DNA of 62,339 bases, taken from positions 1-62,339 of the forward strand of contig CAYLHG010000009.1 of NCBI GenBank assembly GCA_964383495.1. Reading direction: 5' to 3'. The position numbers and the translations under genes are program-made. How positions within the stretch are numbered: position 1 is the stretch's first letter; each line of letters starts with the position of its first letter. The notes under the pieces are model-generated. The model ran no database searches. It saw only the letters and a list, made by a program, of their open reading frames with translations, and was not told where the DNA came from. Shown in pieces: positions 45,030-52,797 of this stretch. The stretch is from CAWKDC01 sp964383495. GTDB lineage: Bacteria > Pseudomonadota > Gammaproteobacteria > JABCZS01.

Positions 45030-45914
45030 ATGTTTAAAAAAGCAGTATTCTTAGGTCTATTTGTCTTAGCGGCATGTTATTCTCAACCTCGTGTTGACAC
45101 GCCTACCACGAATGCTGCTGCTCATTTACACGTGGACCCTCTACCCGCCCTTCCTCAACCTCTTCCTCACCCTGATTTTAATGCAATTGTGGAAGTGGAA
45201 TCTGCACGTCTTTTAAAAGGAAAGCCAGGCGAATTCACACTTGTGCTGCAAAACTCCAATGGTACAGCAGCGCTTTATAGGGATTTTGAAAAGACGCACG
45301 GAAAGCAAATTCACGTCATGGCCATTGATGCGAGCCTCACCGATTATCATCACATTCATCCTGCGCCTACGCGCAAAGATGGGCTGGCGATTTATACTAT
45401 CCCTTTCACGCCTGCACAAGGTGGCGACTATGTATTATTTGCGGATGTGACCCCGCAACGTGATCATATTCAGCGTTTTTTAAGCACTGATTTTACAGTA
45501 GCAGGCTCTGTTGCTCCGCCACCTCAATTTGCAACATTGCTACCCGGAACTATCACACCGAGTGCTACAGTAAATAATCTGGTTTTTACCACAGAGGTCG
45601 ACCCACTCAAACTGCATGCGGGCAAAGAAGCCATGTTACACATCACAGTAAAGGATGAGCATGGGCAATTGTTCCGAGAATTGGAGCCCATCATGCAAAC
45701 ATTCGCGCATTTAATAGGCTTTAGTGCACATCGAGAATACCTTGTTCACACACATCCCACAGGACGAGCTGTCACCTCTGAAAATGCTCGTGGCGGGCCT
45801 AATTTAATGTTTCATGTTACATTCCCTGTTGCAGGTTATTATCGCCTCTTTTTACAAGTGCAAGTGAATGGTAAAGTATTAGTGGTACCTTTTGATGTTT
45901 CTATTGCCCCTTAA
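45030..45914 (+). CDS. Hypothetical lipoprotein with His-rich beta domains
   Basis: A 294-aa exported lipoprotein. The signal ends in a lipobox (LFVLAACYS). Two similar beta-sandwich segments are visible, each with ligand-like His clusters: HGKQIHVMAIDASLTDYHHI with HPAPTR, then TFAHLIGFSAHREYLVHTHP. The pattern resembles YtkA-like or cupredoxin-type metal-binding domains of secreted proteins, so copper or iron binding is possible. This is inference from His spacing. GGGGAG precedes the ATG. It is divergent from ftsK and leads into trxB. Confidence 0.78.
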   Translation: MFKKAVFLGLFVLAACYSQPRVDTPTTNAAAHLHVDPLPALPQPLPHPDFNAIVEVESARLLKGKPGEFTLVLQNSNGTAALYRDFEKTHGKQIHVMAIDASLTDYHHIHPAPTRKDGLAIYTIPFTPAQGGDYVLFADVTPQRDHIQRFLSTDFTVAGSVAPPPQFATLLPGTITPSATVNNLVFTTEVDPLKLHAGKEAMLHITVKDEHGQLFRELEPIMQTFAHLIGFSAHREYLVHTHPTGRAVTSENARGGPNLMFHVTFPVAGYYRLFLQVQVNGKVLVVPFDVSIAP

Positions 45915-45932
45915 ATCGCTGGAGTGATGCAT

Positions 45933-46880
45933 ATGCCGAGACATATTTCTTTATTAATTTTAGGCTCTGGGCCTGCTGGCTATACAGCGGCCGTTTATGC
46001 GGCACGCGCTAATTTAAAGCCAGTATTACTCACGGGAATGGCGCAAGGTGGCCAATTAATGACGACCACAGAAGTAGACAACTGGCCCGGCGACGCGTTT
46101 CATTTGCAAGGACCCGATCTAATGGAACGCATGAAGCAACATGCTGAACGTTTTGAAACAGAGATTATTTTTGATCACATCAACCAAGTAGATTTTTCGA
46201 AAACACCTTATACTTTAATAGGTGACAGCGACACTTATACGTGTGACGCTTTAATCATAGCAACAGGTGCCTCGGCAAAATATTTAGGCCTACCCTCTGA
46301 GCAAGCTTTCATGGGCCGAGGCGTTTCTGCTTGCGCCACATGCGATGGTTTTTTCTATCGGGGCAAAGAAGTAGCGGTGGTAGGCGGAGGAAATACGGCA
46401 GTAGAAGAAGCTTTATATTTATCAAACATTTGTAGTAAAGTTACTTTAATTCACCGGCGCGATACCTTTCGTGCTGAGAAGATTTTGGTTTCTCAATTGA
46501 TGAAAAAAGCAGAAGAAGGCAAAATTGTCTTAAAATATTTTTATGAAATAGATGAGGTGCTCGGAGATAGCAGCGGGGTCACAGGGGTAAAAATTCGTCA
46601 CACTAAAGATGGCTCAACGGAAACCCTTTCTTTGCCTGGATTATTTGTTGCCATTGGGCACACGCCTAATACAAGCATTTTTGAAGGACAATTAGAGATG
46701 ACGAATGGCTATATTGTGGTAAAATCAGGAACAGCGGGCAATGCAACGGCCGCCAGCAAGCCTGGGATTTTTGCAGCGGGTGATGTGGCGGACCATGTAT
46801 ACCGTCAAGCCATTACCTCTGCGGGAACGGGCTGTATGGCCGCGTTGGATGCTGAAAAGTTTTTGGACAGCGCGAAGTAA
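45933..46880 (+). CDS. trxB: Thioredoxin-disulfide reductase
   Basis: A 315-aa FAD/NADPH enzyme that reduces thioredoxin. FAD binding is at GSGPAGYTAAVYAARANL, NADPH binding at VVGGGNTAVEEALYLS, and the redox pair is CATC (about residues 135-138). The C-terminal FAD site is GIFAAGDVADHVYRQAITSA. The start at 45933 has GGAG eight bases upstream. It sits between ftsK and infA, as in E. coli order, but aat and cydCD are absent. Confidence 0.96.
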   Translation: MPRHISLLILGSGPAGYTAAVYAARANLKPVLLTGMAQGGQLMTTTEVDNWPGDAFHLQGPDLMERMKQHAERFETEIIFDHINQVDFSKTPYTLIGDSDTYTCDALIIATGASAKYLGLPSEQAFMGRGVSACATCDGFFYRGKEVAVVGGGNTAVEEALYLSNICSKVTLIHRRDTFRAEKILVSQLMKKAEEGKIVLKYFYEIDEVLGDSSGVTGVKIRHTKDGSTETLSLPGLFVAIGHTPNTSIFEGQLEMTNGYIVVKSGTAGNATAASKPGIFAAGDVADHVYRQAITSAGTGCMAALDAEKFLDSAK

Positions 46881-46901
46881 ATCGCCTCCCTTGAGGGGGC
46901 A

Positions 46902-46931
46902 GCATATTGCGGTATAGCCGCAGCAATATGC
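46902..46931. terminator. Strong hairpin between trxB and infA
   Basis: GCATATTGC (46902-46910) pairs perfectly with GCAATATGC (46923-46931), with a further inner pairing. CGGGGGTTTT follows. It lies 21 bp after the trxB stop and 38 bp before the infA ATG, so it may terminate trxB or regulate infA. Confidence 0.5.
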
Positions 46932-46968
46932 GGGGGTTTTGAAATACGGTATAAAACAGGATAAACAC

Positions 46969-47217
46969 ATGGCAAAAGAAGACGTCATTCAAATGAATGG
47001 CTTGGTAATTGATACATTACCGAACACCACGTTTAAAGTACAACTTGAAAATGGGCATACCATCGTAGCGCACATTTCCGGCAAAATGCGCAAGAATTAC
47101 ATCCGCATTTTACAAGGAGACGCTGTTGTCGTTGAAATGACACCTTACGATTTAACGAAAGGACGTATTATTTTCCGCGGTACAAGCAAAGAGAAAGATC
47201 GAAACAAGGAAGCATAG
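46969..47217 (+). CDS. infA: Translation initiation factor IF-1
   Basis: An 82-aa OB-fold protein that occupies the ribosomal A site during initiation. MAKEDVIQMNGLVIDTLPNT and FKVQLENGHTIVAHISGKMR are near-identical to the family. It ends with about ten extra charged residues compared with E. coli IF-1 (72 aa). The start at 46969 has AGGA upstream; an ATG at 46939 is rejected because its extra residues are not conserved. Confidence 0.96.
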   Translation: MAKEDVIQMNGLVIDTLPNTTFKVQLENGHTIVAHISGKMRKNYIRILQGDAVVVEMTPYDLTKGRIIFRGTSKEKDRNKEA

Positions 47218-47248
47218 GAAAAAACCACTCTCTTAGGGGCGCATCATT

Positions 47249-47263
47249 CCGAGCCAAGCTCGG
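47249..47263. terminator. GC hairpin downstream of infA
   Basis: CCGAGC and GCTCGG pair around CAA, 32 bp after infA and before a convergent gene. About 12 bp later comes GGGCAGCGGCTA, identical to a sequence after the nrdB hairpin (16.24 kb). No T tract. Confidence 0.4.
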
Positions 47264-47291
47264 GACAAGCATGCGTCCGTCAGGGCAGCGG

Positions 47292-47819
47292 CTAGCACCA
47301 TTTCCGATCCATGACACGATTCGCACAACCGCCCGCTATCGCGCCAACAACGCCAAAAGCACCTACAAATACTGCTGTTTTTTCAACCATGTTCATTTGA
47401 TGAGATGCATTTTCGCCTTTGCATAAATCCGTTAGCCATGACCCGAGCGCCTTTTTAATTTCTTCTAATGCATCTATTTCCAATAATGCCATCACAATAC
47501 TCGCAGCTACCACAGCGGTGAAAAAACCTATTATTACATCAGGCGCAACACTTCTTTCACGCAAAATCCAAAAAGCGTTTATCGAAGCGTGCCGAGAAGG
47601 AGAAGGAAAAGGGAGTAAAGGGCTCGGGGGTCGTGATCGAGGATCGTCATCAGAGGGATAGTTATCATCACCAACCAGGGTAAGATTAATAGGAGAACAT
47701 GAAGACCTTACCGCCGCTGCACTATCCTCCATCGGAGGCAGTGTATCGTCGTCGCCCGATTTAGTAGAAGTATCCGTACCCTTTTGGACCTGCTTTTCTT
47801 CCGTTTCCGGGTACCCCAT
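47292..47819 (-). CDS. Hypothetical two-helix membrane protein A
   Basis: A 175-aa protein of unknown family. Residues 1-85 are polar, rich in Ser, Asp and Pro and probably disordered (SRPPSPLLPFPSPSRHAS). Two membrane helices follow: VIIGFFTAVVAASIVMALL (about 95-113) and TAVFVGAFGVVGAIAGG (about 148-164), separated by an acidic/basic loop. The C-terminus is short and basic. Its membrane half resembles the neighbouring 109-aa protein in helix spacing and Gly pattern. It lies between infA and clpA, a place without such a gene in E. coli. Confidence 0.65.
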   Translation of the reverse strand: MGYPETEEKQVQKGTDTSTKSGDDDTLPPMEDSAAAVRSSCSPINLTLVGDDNYPSDDDPRSRPPSPLLPFPSPSRHASINAFWILRERSVAPDVIIGFFTAVVAASIVMALLEIDALEEIKKALGSWLTDLCKGENASHQMNMVEKTAVFVGAFGVVGAIAGGCANRVMDRKWC

Positions 47820-48046
47820 ATTTTAACTCCACCTTTGTCTTCTTCAGGATGTTTGATAAGTTAGGTTTACCTTACCATTTAGTTATCTTATTTAACAACC
47901 TTCGAATTGTAACAAAATGACAACAAAATACCTATATTTAAAATGTTTTTATATTTTAAGTAGTTATATAAAGTCTCGGGTTCTTCTGTTTCAAGTTTTG
48001 CTTTGGTAACAATTGTTTTCTTTCTTTAAAAACCCTATAGCGTCAC

Positions 48047-48376
48047 CTAAAATTTGCCACGGTATACCCCATAACCCAAGCCTAGCCCGCCGCCTGTTAT
48101 ACCTCCCAACGTAGCCCCAAAGAACAGTAAGCATGCTTTTTTGGCAGCGCCCATGTTGGCCACCTCTTCTGTGCCTGGCGTAGTATCTCGAAAGGTCCAT
48201 ATGGACTCTAAAAATTTATTCAACGCGTCGTCTTTTTCGTCACAATACATAGCTGTTGCCACGATCGCTACGGCAATAACACCCACTAAACAGCCCCAGA
48301 TAGCGTAGGTGCTTTTTTGATTCATGTCCCTCTGGATGACACGCTCTTCAATAGTGTTCCAAACCCAAGTAAACAT
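48047..48376 (-). CDS. Hypothetical two-helix membrane protein B
   Basis: A 109-aa protein of unknown family. Two hydrophobic segments (AIWGCLVGVIAVAIVATAMY, about residues 26-45, and LLFFGATLGGITGGGLGLGY, about 84-103) flank a polar loop beginning DEKDDALNKFLESIW. The plan of helix, acidic loop, Gly-rich helix and basic end parallels protein A. GGAG lies about six bases before the ATG. The Gly-rich second helix could pack tightly or oligomerise. Confidence 0.65.
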   Translation of the reverse strand: MFTWVWNTIEERVIQRDMNQKSTYAIWGCLVGVIAVAIVATAMYCDEKDDALNKFLESIWTFRDTTPGTEEVANMGAAKKACLLFFGATLGGITGGGLGLGYGVYRGKF

Positions 48377-48393
48377 AGCTACTCCGTATGTTT

Positions 48394-48422
48394 GGCGAGG
48401 GGAAAAATTTTTCTCCCTCGCC
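48394..48422 (-). terminator. Terminator-like hairpin after clpA
   Basis: GGCGAGGG (48394-48401) pairs with CCCTCGCC (48415-48422), and inner A5/T5 runs extend the stem. It lies just beyond the clpA stop codon at 48429 and probably ends the clpS-clpA transcript. Confidence 0.6.
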
Positions 48423-48428
48423 CCTCAA

Positions 48429-50699
48429 CTACCCCTCTACCATTACCTCATTGCAGACGCATTGTAATACCAGTTTATCACCCTGGCGTGTCACATGCGC
48501 ATGCCCACCATGCGCTAGTTCACCAAACAAAATTTGGTCAGCCAAAGGCAGTTTCAATTCCTGTTGTATTAACCGCGCCATTGGGCGTGCACCCATGGCT
48601 ACATCATAACCCTTTTCAGCCAACCAATGCCGTGCAGACTCATCCACATCCAAGGATACACCTTTTTGGTCCAACATGGCTTCTAATTCTACCAGGAATT
48701 TATCGACCACGTTCACGACGATATCCGGTGTTAATTGGTTAAATTGAATAATCTTATCAAGACGATTACGGAACTCAGGTGGGAATAAACGATTAATCGC
48801 TTCCATACTATCAGAGGTATGGTACGAAGATGTAAATCCAATACCACGTTTGGCTAATTCCTCTGCTCCAGCGTTCGTTGTCATGATCACAATCACATGA
48901 CGAAAATCTGCTTTCGCACCGTTATTATCCGTCAATGTTCCATTATCCATCACTTGCAATAATAAATTAAATACATCTGGATGTGCTTTTTCAATTTCAT
49001 CTAACAATAATACTGAGTGAGGATTTTTAATCACTGCATCTGTTAATAGACCACCTTGATCAAACCCTACATAACCAGGAGGCGCACCAATTAACCGGGA
49101 TACCGTGTGGCGCTCCATGTATTCAGACATATCAAATCGTAACAACTTCAAGCCCAATAATTGCGATAATTGGCGTGTTACTTCTGTTTTGCCCACACCG
49201 GTTGGGCCTGCTAGTAAGAAAGAACCAATAGGCTTTTGAGGATCTCCCAACCCTGCACGCGCCATTTTAATGGCTGCTACTAATGTGGTGATAGCCATGT
49301 CTTGGCCGAACACTAACATTTTTAAATCACGCTCTAAGCGACGCATGATGTCTTTATCCGTGCTCGAAACTGTTTTTGTTGGAATGCGCGCCATTTTAGA
49401 GACGATATCTTCTACTTCCTTCACACCAATTGTTTTTTTACGCTTTGAAATGGGCAATAATCGTTGATACGCGCCTGCTTCATCCACAATATCAATGGCT
49501 TTATCAGGCAAAAAACGATCATTAATATAACGCGCTCCCAATTCAGCTGCTGCTTTTAATGCACGCACAGAGTATTTTACTTCATGATGTTTTTCAAATT
49601 GTGTTTTCAAACCTTTTAAAATTTCAAACGTTTGATCTACAGATGGTTCAATCACATCAATTTTTTGGAAACGTCTTGCTAATGCACGATCTTTTTCAAA
49701 GATGCCACGATATTCTTGATACGTCGTTGCACCCATACAACGCAAATCACCTGAAGACAACAAGGGCTTGATTAAATTCGACGCATCCATCACGCCGCCT
49801 GATGCAGCACCCGCGCCAATAATGGTATGAATTTCATCAATAAATAAAATGGCGCCTTTATCACGTTTTAATTGGCTTAACACTGCTTTTAAGCGCTTTT
49901 CAAAATCACCGCGGTATTTCGTGCCTGCCAATAATGCGCCTAAATCTAATGCATAAACCGTCGACTTTTCCAAAATAGCGGGCACATTTTTATCTTCAAT
50001 CATTTTAGCAAGGCCTTCTGCAATCGCAGTTTTACCCACGCCTGCTTCACCTACCAACAATGGATTATTTTTGCGGCGACGACACAAAATTTGTACCACA
50101 CGCAACACTTCATCTTCACGGCCAATTAGCGGATCAATATAGCCCGTTTTGGCACGCACATTTAAATTGGTTGTGTATGCCTCTAGTGGAGACTGGCTTG
50201 CGTTCTCTTCACCGCCTATTTCATCTTCTTGGTGAGGCGCTTCATCTGGCGTTTCGTCTTCCGCTATTTTTGAAATACCGTGTGCAATATAATTCACAAC
50301 ATCTAAACGTGAAATATTTTCTTTTTTGAGGAAATACACCGCTTGAGATTCTTGCTCGCTAAAAATAGCAGCTAATACATTTGCACCAGTCACTTCAGAT
50401 TTTCCTGAAGATTGCACATGAAAAACAGCGCGCTGTAAAACACGTTGGAAACCTAACGTTGGCTGTGTTTCACGGTCAGTATCCGTCGCGGGGATATGCG
50501 GCGTTGTTTCATCAATGAACGTTGCGAGTTCATGACGTAAACGCTCTGTATCACTGCCACAAGCACGCAACACAGCTAAAGAAGCAGGATTGTCTAGCAA
50601 AGCCAGCAGCAAATGTTCCACTGTCATGAATTCATGACGTTTTTCTCGAGCCTCTTTAAAAGCAAGATTTAATGTAAACTCTAGTTCTTTGCTTAGCAT
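48429..50699 (-). CDS. clpA: ATP-dependent Clp protease ATP-binding subunit ClpA
   Basis: A 756-aa AAA+ unfoldase that feeds substrates to ClpP. The N domain (residues 1-140) begins MLSKELEFTLNLAFKEARE. First Walker A is GEAGVGKTAIAEGLA (about 220) and second is GPTGVGKTEVTRQLS (about 500). Sensor and arginine-finger regions MTTNAGAEELAKRGIGF and FPPEFRNRLDKIIQF are present. It follows clpS at 45 bp with a hairpin between. Length matches E. coli ClpA (758). Confidence 0.97.
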   Translation of the reverse strand: MLSKELEFTLNLAFKEAREKRHEFMTVEHLLLALLDNPASLAVLRACGSDTERLRHELATFIDETTPHIPATDTDRETQPTLGFQRVLQRAVFHVQSSGKSEVTGANVLAAIFSEQESQAVYFLKKENISRLDVVNYIAHGISKIAEDETPDEAPHQEDEIGGEENASQSPLEAYTTNLNVRAKTGYIDPLIGREDEVLRVVQILCRRRKNNPLLVGEAGVGKTAIAEGLAKMIEDKNVPAILEKSTVYALDLGALLAGTKYRGDFEKRLKAVLSQLKRDKGAILFIDEIHTIIGAGAASGGVMDASNLIKPLLSSGDLRCMGATTYQEYRGIFEKDRALARRFQKIDVIEPSVDQTFEILKGLKTQFEKHHEVKYSVRALKAAAELGARYINDRFLPDKAIDIVDEAGAYQRLLPISKRKKTIGVKEVEDIVSKMARIPTKTVSSTDKDIMRRLERDLKMLVFGQDMAITTLVAAIKMARAGLGDPQKPIGSFLLAGPTGVGKTEVTRQLSQLLGLKLLRFDMSEYMERHTVSRLIGAPPGYVGFDQGGLLTDAVIKNPHSVLLLDEIEKAHPDVFNLLLQVMDNGTLTDNNGAKADFRHVIVIMTTNAGAEELAKRGIGFTSSYHTSDSMEAINRLFPPEFRNRLDKIIQFNQLTPDIVVNVVDKFLVELEAMLDQKGVSLDVDESARHWLAEKGYDVAMGARPMARLIQQELKLPLADQILFGELAHGGHAHVTRQGDKLVLQCVCNEVMVEG

Positions 50700-50721
50700 G
50701 TGTTGTCATCTCCTTGTTATT

Positions 50722-50740
50722 CGTAGGGTCGTGCCCTACG
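50722..50740. promoter_or_regulatory. Hairpin between clpS and clpA
   Basis: CGTAGGG and CCCTACG form a perfect 7-bp stem with loop TCGTG. It sits after the clpS stop, inside the clpS-clpA spacer. It could stabilise or attenuate the transcript so that clpS and clpA are made at different levels. Confidence 0.45.
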
Positions 50741-50744
50741 TTAT

Positions 50745-51077
50745 TTATTCATCATTCGGACAAGGCTTCATATCACACATCAAAGGAAATTCGTGTTGAC
50801 GTGCGTAGTCCGTCACCAATGCTACTTTGGTTTCAGCCACATCAAATGGGTAAACTGCGCAAGCAGCCTCCCCTTGGCTGTGAACCTGAAACATCACGCG
50901 CTGCGCTTTTTCGAGCGACATATCGAAAAAAATCTGCAGCACTTCTATCACAAAGTCCATTGGCGTAAAATCATCGTTTACTAAGAAAACGGTATAAAGC
51001 GGCGGCCGCTTTAAAGCCATCTTAGCTTGTTCTGCAACTACCGCCACGTCCTTGTCGGCTGCATACGTTCCATACAT
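50745..51077 (-). CDS. clpS: ClpS adaptor protein
   Basis: A 110-aa N-end-rule adaptor for ClpAP. The core contains YTVFLVNDDFTPMDFVIEVL and AQRVMFQVHSQGEAACAVY, with the residues forming the N-degron pocket and ClpA contacts. Residues 1-26 are the flexible N-terminal extension. It precedes clpA and is divergent from cspD, as in E. coli. Confidence 0.95.
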   Translation of the reverse strand: MYGTYAADKDVAVVAEQAKMALKRPPLYTVFLVNDDFTPMDFVIEVLQIFFDMSLEKAQRVMFQVHSQGEAACAVYPFDVAETKVALVTDYARQHEFPLMCDMKPCPNDE

Positions 51078-51226
51078 ACTGCTCTCCCTCCGTGTACTTT
51101 ATAAGTTTAGACAAATTTCTGGGATTCGCCCAAAGAATAACATATGTCATCTATCAAAAACAAGCTAATATAGCTATAATTCTTTCTTATTTATTTGATT
51201 TCACAGAAAATTTTTACACACAATAT

Positions 51227-51254
51227 TGACGAGTAGAAAAATCGTGTGTATAAA
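51227..51254 (+). promoter_or_regulatory. cspD promoter
   Basis: TTGACG (51227-51232), a 16-bp spacer and TATAAA (51249-51254) make a good sigma-70 promoter. Flanking ACACAC and GTGTGT form an inverted repeat across it that could be an operator. The leader to the ATG at 51312 is about 50 bases. Confidence 0.6.
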
Positions 51255-51311
51255 TGAAAAAGGTTAGGTCTTTTGACCGTAGTTCAACAGATTAGCGAGA
51301 AGGAACGTGGT

Positions 51312-51626
51312 ATGCCAATAGGGACTGTGAAATGGTTTAATAACGCTAAGGGGTACGGTTTTGTCCGCCCCATTGACGAGCAAGGTGAAGACATTTTTGC
51401 TCATTTTTCTACTGTCATGATGGATGGGTATAGAACCCTAAAAGCTGGCCAACTGGTTGAGTTTGAAATTTGCCAAGGCCCCAAAGGGTTACATGCTATT
51501 AACATCCGACCCCACGTGAGCGAACAAGCACTTATTGAAAATGCTGGTGCGCTTGCTGCTCGGAACATTACTGCTCAATTTATTGCAGTAGATGAAGGAA
51601 AAGTTGCTGAGCTGGTTGAGGATTAA
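51312..51626 (+). CDS. cspD: Cold-shock domain protein (CspD-like)
   Basis: A 104-aa single-strand nucleic-acid-binding protein. MPIGTVKWFNNAKGYGFV contains RNP1 (KGYGFV) and DIFAHFS is RNP2. About 35 residues follow the cold-shock domain, including EQALIENAGALAARNI, making it longer than E. coli CspD (74 aa). The divergent clpS neighbour supports CspD. An upstream GTG/ATG-type start at 51273 would add 13 residues and is not needed. Confidence 0.9.
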   Translation: MPIGTVKWFNNAKGYGFVRPIDEQGEDIFAHFSTVMMDGYRTLKAGQLVEFEICQGPKGLHAINIRPHVSEQALIENAGALAARNITAQFIAVDEGKVAELVED

Positions 51627-51634
51627 AAGATAGG

Positions 51635-51654
51635 GGGGTAAGCAATCTTGCCCC
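51635..51654 (+). terminator. Rho-independent-like terminator of cspD
   Basis: An 8-bp stem with GGGG against CCCC and a CAAT loop lies 9 bp after the cspD stop and is followed by a pyrimidine-rich TACTTTCTT stretch. Confidence 0.55.
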
Positions 51655-51706
51655 TACTTTCTTGTGAAACTTGAATCTCACTCTTTTTTAGGGTACCCTT
51701 GCGCCC

Positions 51707-52795
51707 ATGGTTACCCAAAAAACTTGCATTATTGTAGGCATGTCCGGAGGGGTGGACTCTTCCGTCACTGCTTTATTGTTAAAACGCCAGCACTTTGACG
51801 TGCAAGGCGTTTTCATGAAAAACTGGGAAAAAGACGATACGGATCTTTACTGCCATTCTGCTCAGGATGTATTTGATGCTAAGCGAGTTGCAGACCGTAT
51901 TGGCATTCCCCTCTCGAGTGTCAATTTTGCGCAAGAATATTGGGACAGGGTTTTCACCCACTTTTTATCGACATACCAAGCAGGACACACGCCCAATCCC
52001 GACATTTTATGCAATACAGAAATTAAATTTAAAGCCTTTTTAGATCACGCAAAAAGCTTAGGCGCAGATAAGATCGCCACAGGACATTACGCGCGCGTCA
52101 AAGAAACAGACAATGGCTTTGAGCTACACAAAGCCTGTGATCTTCAAAAAGATCAAAGTTATTTTTTGCATGGACTCACACAAGCTCAACTCAGTCAAGT
52201 ATTGTTCCCTCTGGGAGAAATGCACAAGCCTGAAGTACGCGCGATTGCAAAAGAAGCAGGTTTTGTGAATGCAGATAAAAAAGATTCCACAGGCATTTGC
52301 TTTATTGGTGAGCGTGGCTTTAAAACGTTTCTAAAAGATTATTTGCCTGCACAGCCAGGCGATATTTTCACCGTCGATGGCCAAAAAATAGGCCAACATG
52401 ATGGATTAATGTATTACACGTTAGGCCAACGTCAAGGGTTAGGCATTGGTGGCAAAACGGGGCACGCAGAATTGCCTTGGTATGTAGTACGTAAGGATAT
52501 GGCTAATAATCATTTGATAGTGGCACAAGGAAGTAACCATCCATCACTCTTTACAAGCAAATTATGGGTTTCTCATATACACTGGATTGGTACAGCTCCT
52601 GCATTGCCCGTTGCATGCATGGCAAAAACGCGTTATCGTCAAGCAGATCAAAGTTGCGTGATTACCTCTTCTAAAGAACGTTACTTAGTCACTTTCGAAG
52701 TGCCGCAACGTGCAGTAACACCCGGGCAATCTGTGGTATTTTACGATGGCTCCCACTGCCTAGGGGGCGCGATCATTGAGGATATAGAGGATTGA
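51707..52795 (+). CDS. mnmA: tRNA-specific 2-thiouridylase MnmA
   Basis: A 362-aa enzyme that puts sulfur on uridine 34 of tRNA-Lys, Glu and Gln. The ATP pyrophosphatase loop is SGGVDSS (residues 13-19). Catalytic cysteines lie in PNPDILCNTEIKF and in DSTGICFIGERGF. DLQKDQSYFL is also conserved. purB begins two bases after the stop. In E. coli hflD lies between mnmA and purB and is absent here. Confidence 0.97.
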   Translation: MVTQKTCIIVGMSGGVDSSVTALLLKRQHFDVQGVFMKNWEKDDTDLYCHSAQDVFDAKRVADRIGIPLSSVNFAQEYWDRVFTHFLSTYQAGHTPNPDILCNTEIKFKAFLDHAKSLGADKIATGHYARVKETDNGFELHKACDLQKDQSYFLHGLTQAQLSQVLFPLGEMHKPEVRAIAKEAGFVNADKKDSTGICFIGERGFKTFLKDYLPAQPGDIFTVDGQKIGQHDGLMYYTLGQRQGLGIGGKTGHAELPWYVVRKDMANNHLIVAQGSNHPSLFTSKLWVSHIHWIGTAPALPVACMAKTRYRQADQSCVITSSKERYLVTFEVPQRAVTPGQSVVFYDGSHCLGGAIIEDIED

Positions 52796-52797
52796 GA

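Noticed and set aside
48317..48742. A 141-aa plus-strand frame rich in Pro and His
   Set aside because: It lies antisense to the 3' part of clpA and to the start of a small gene; its composition is a by-product of the opposite strand.
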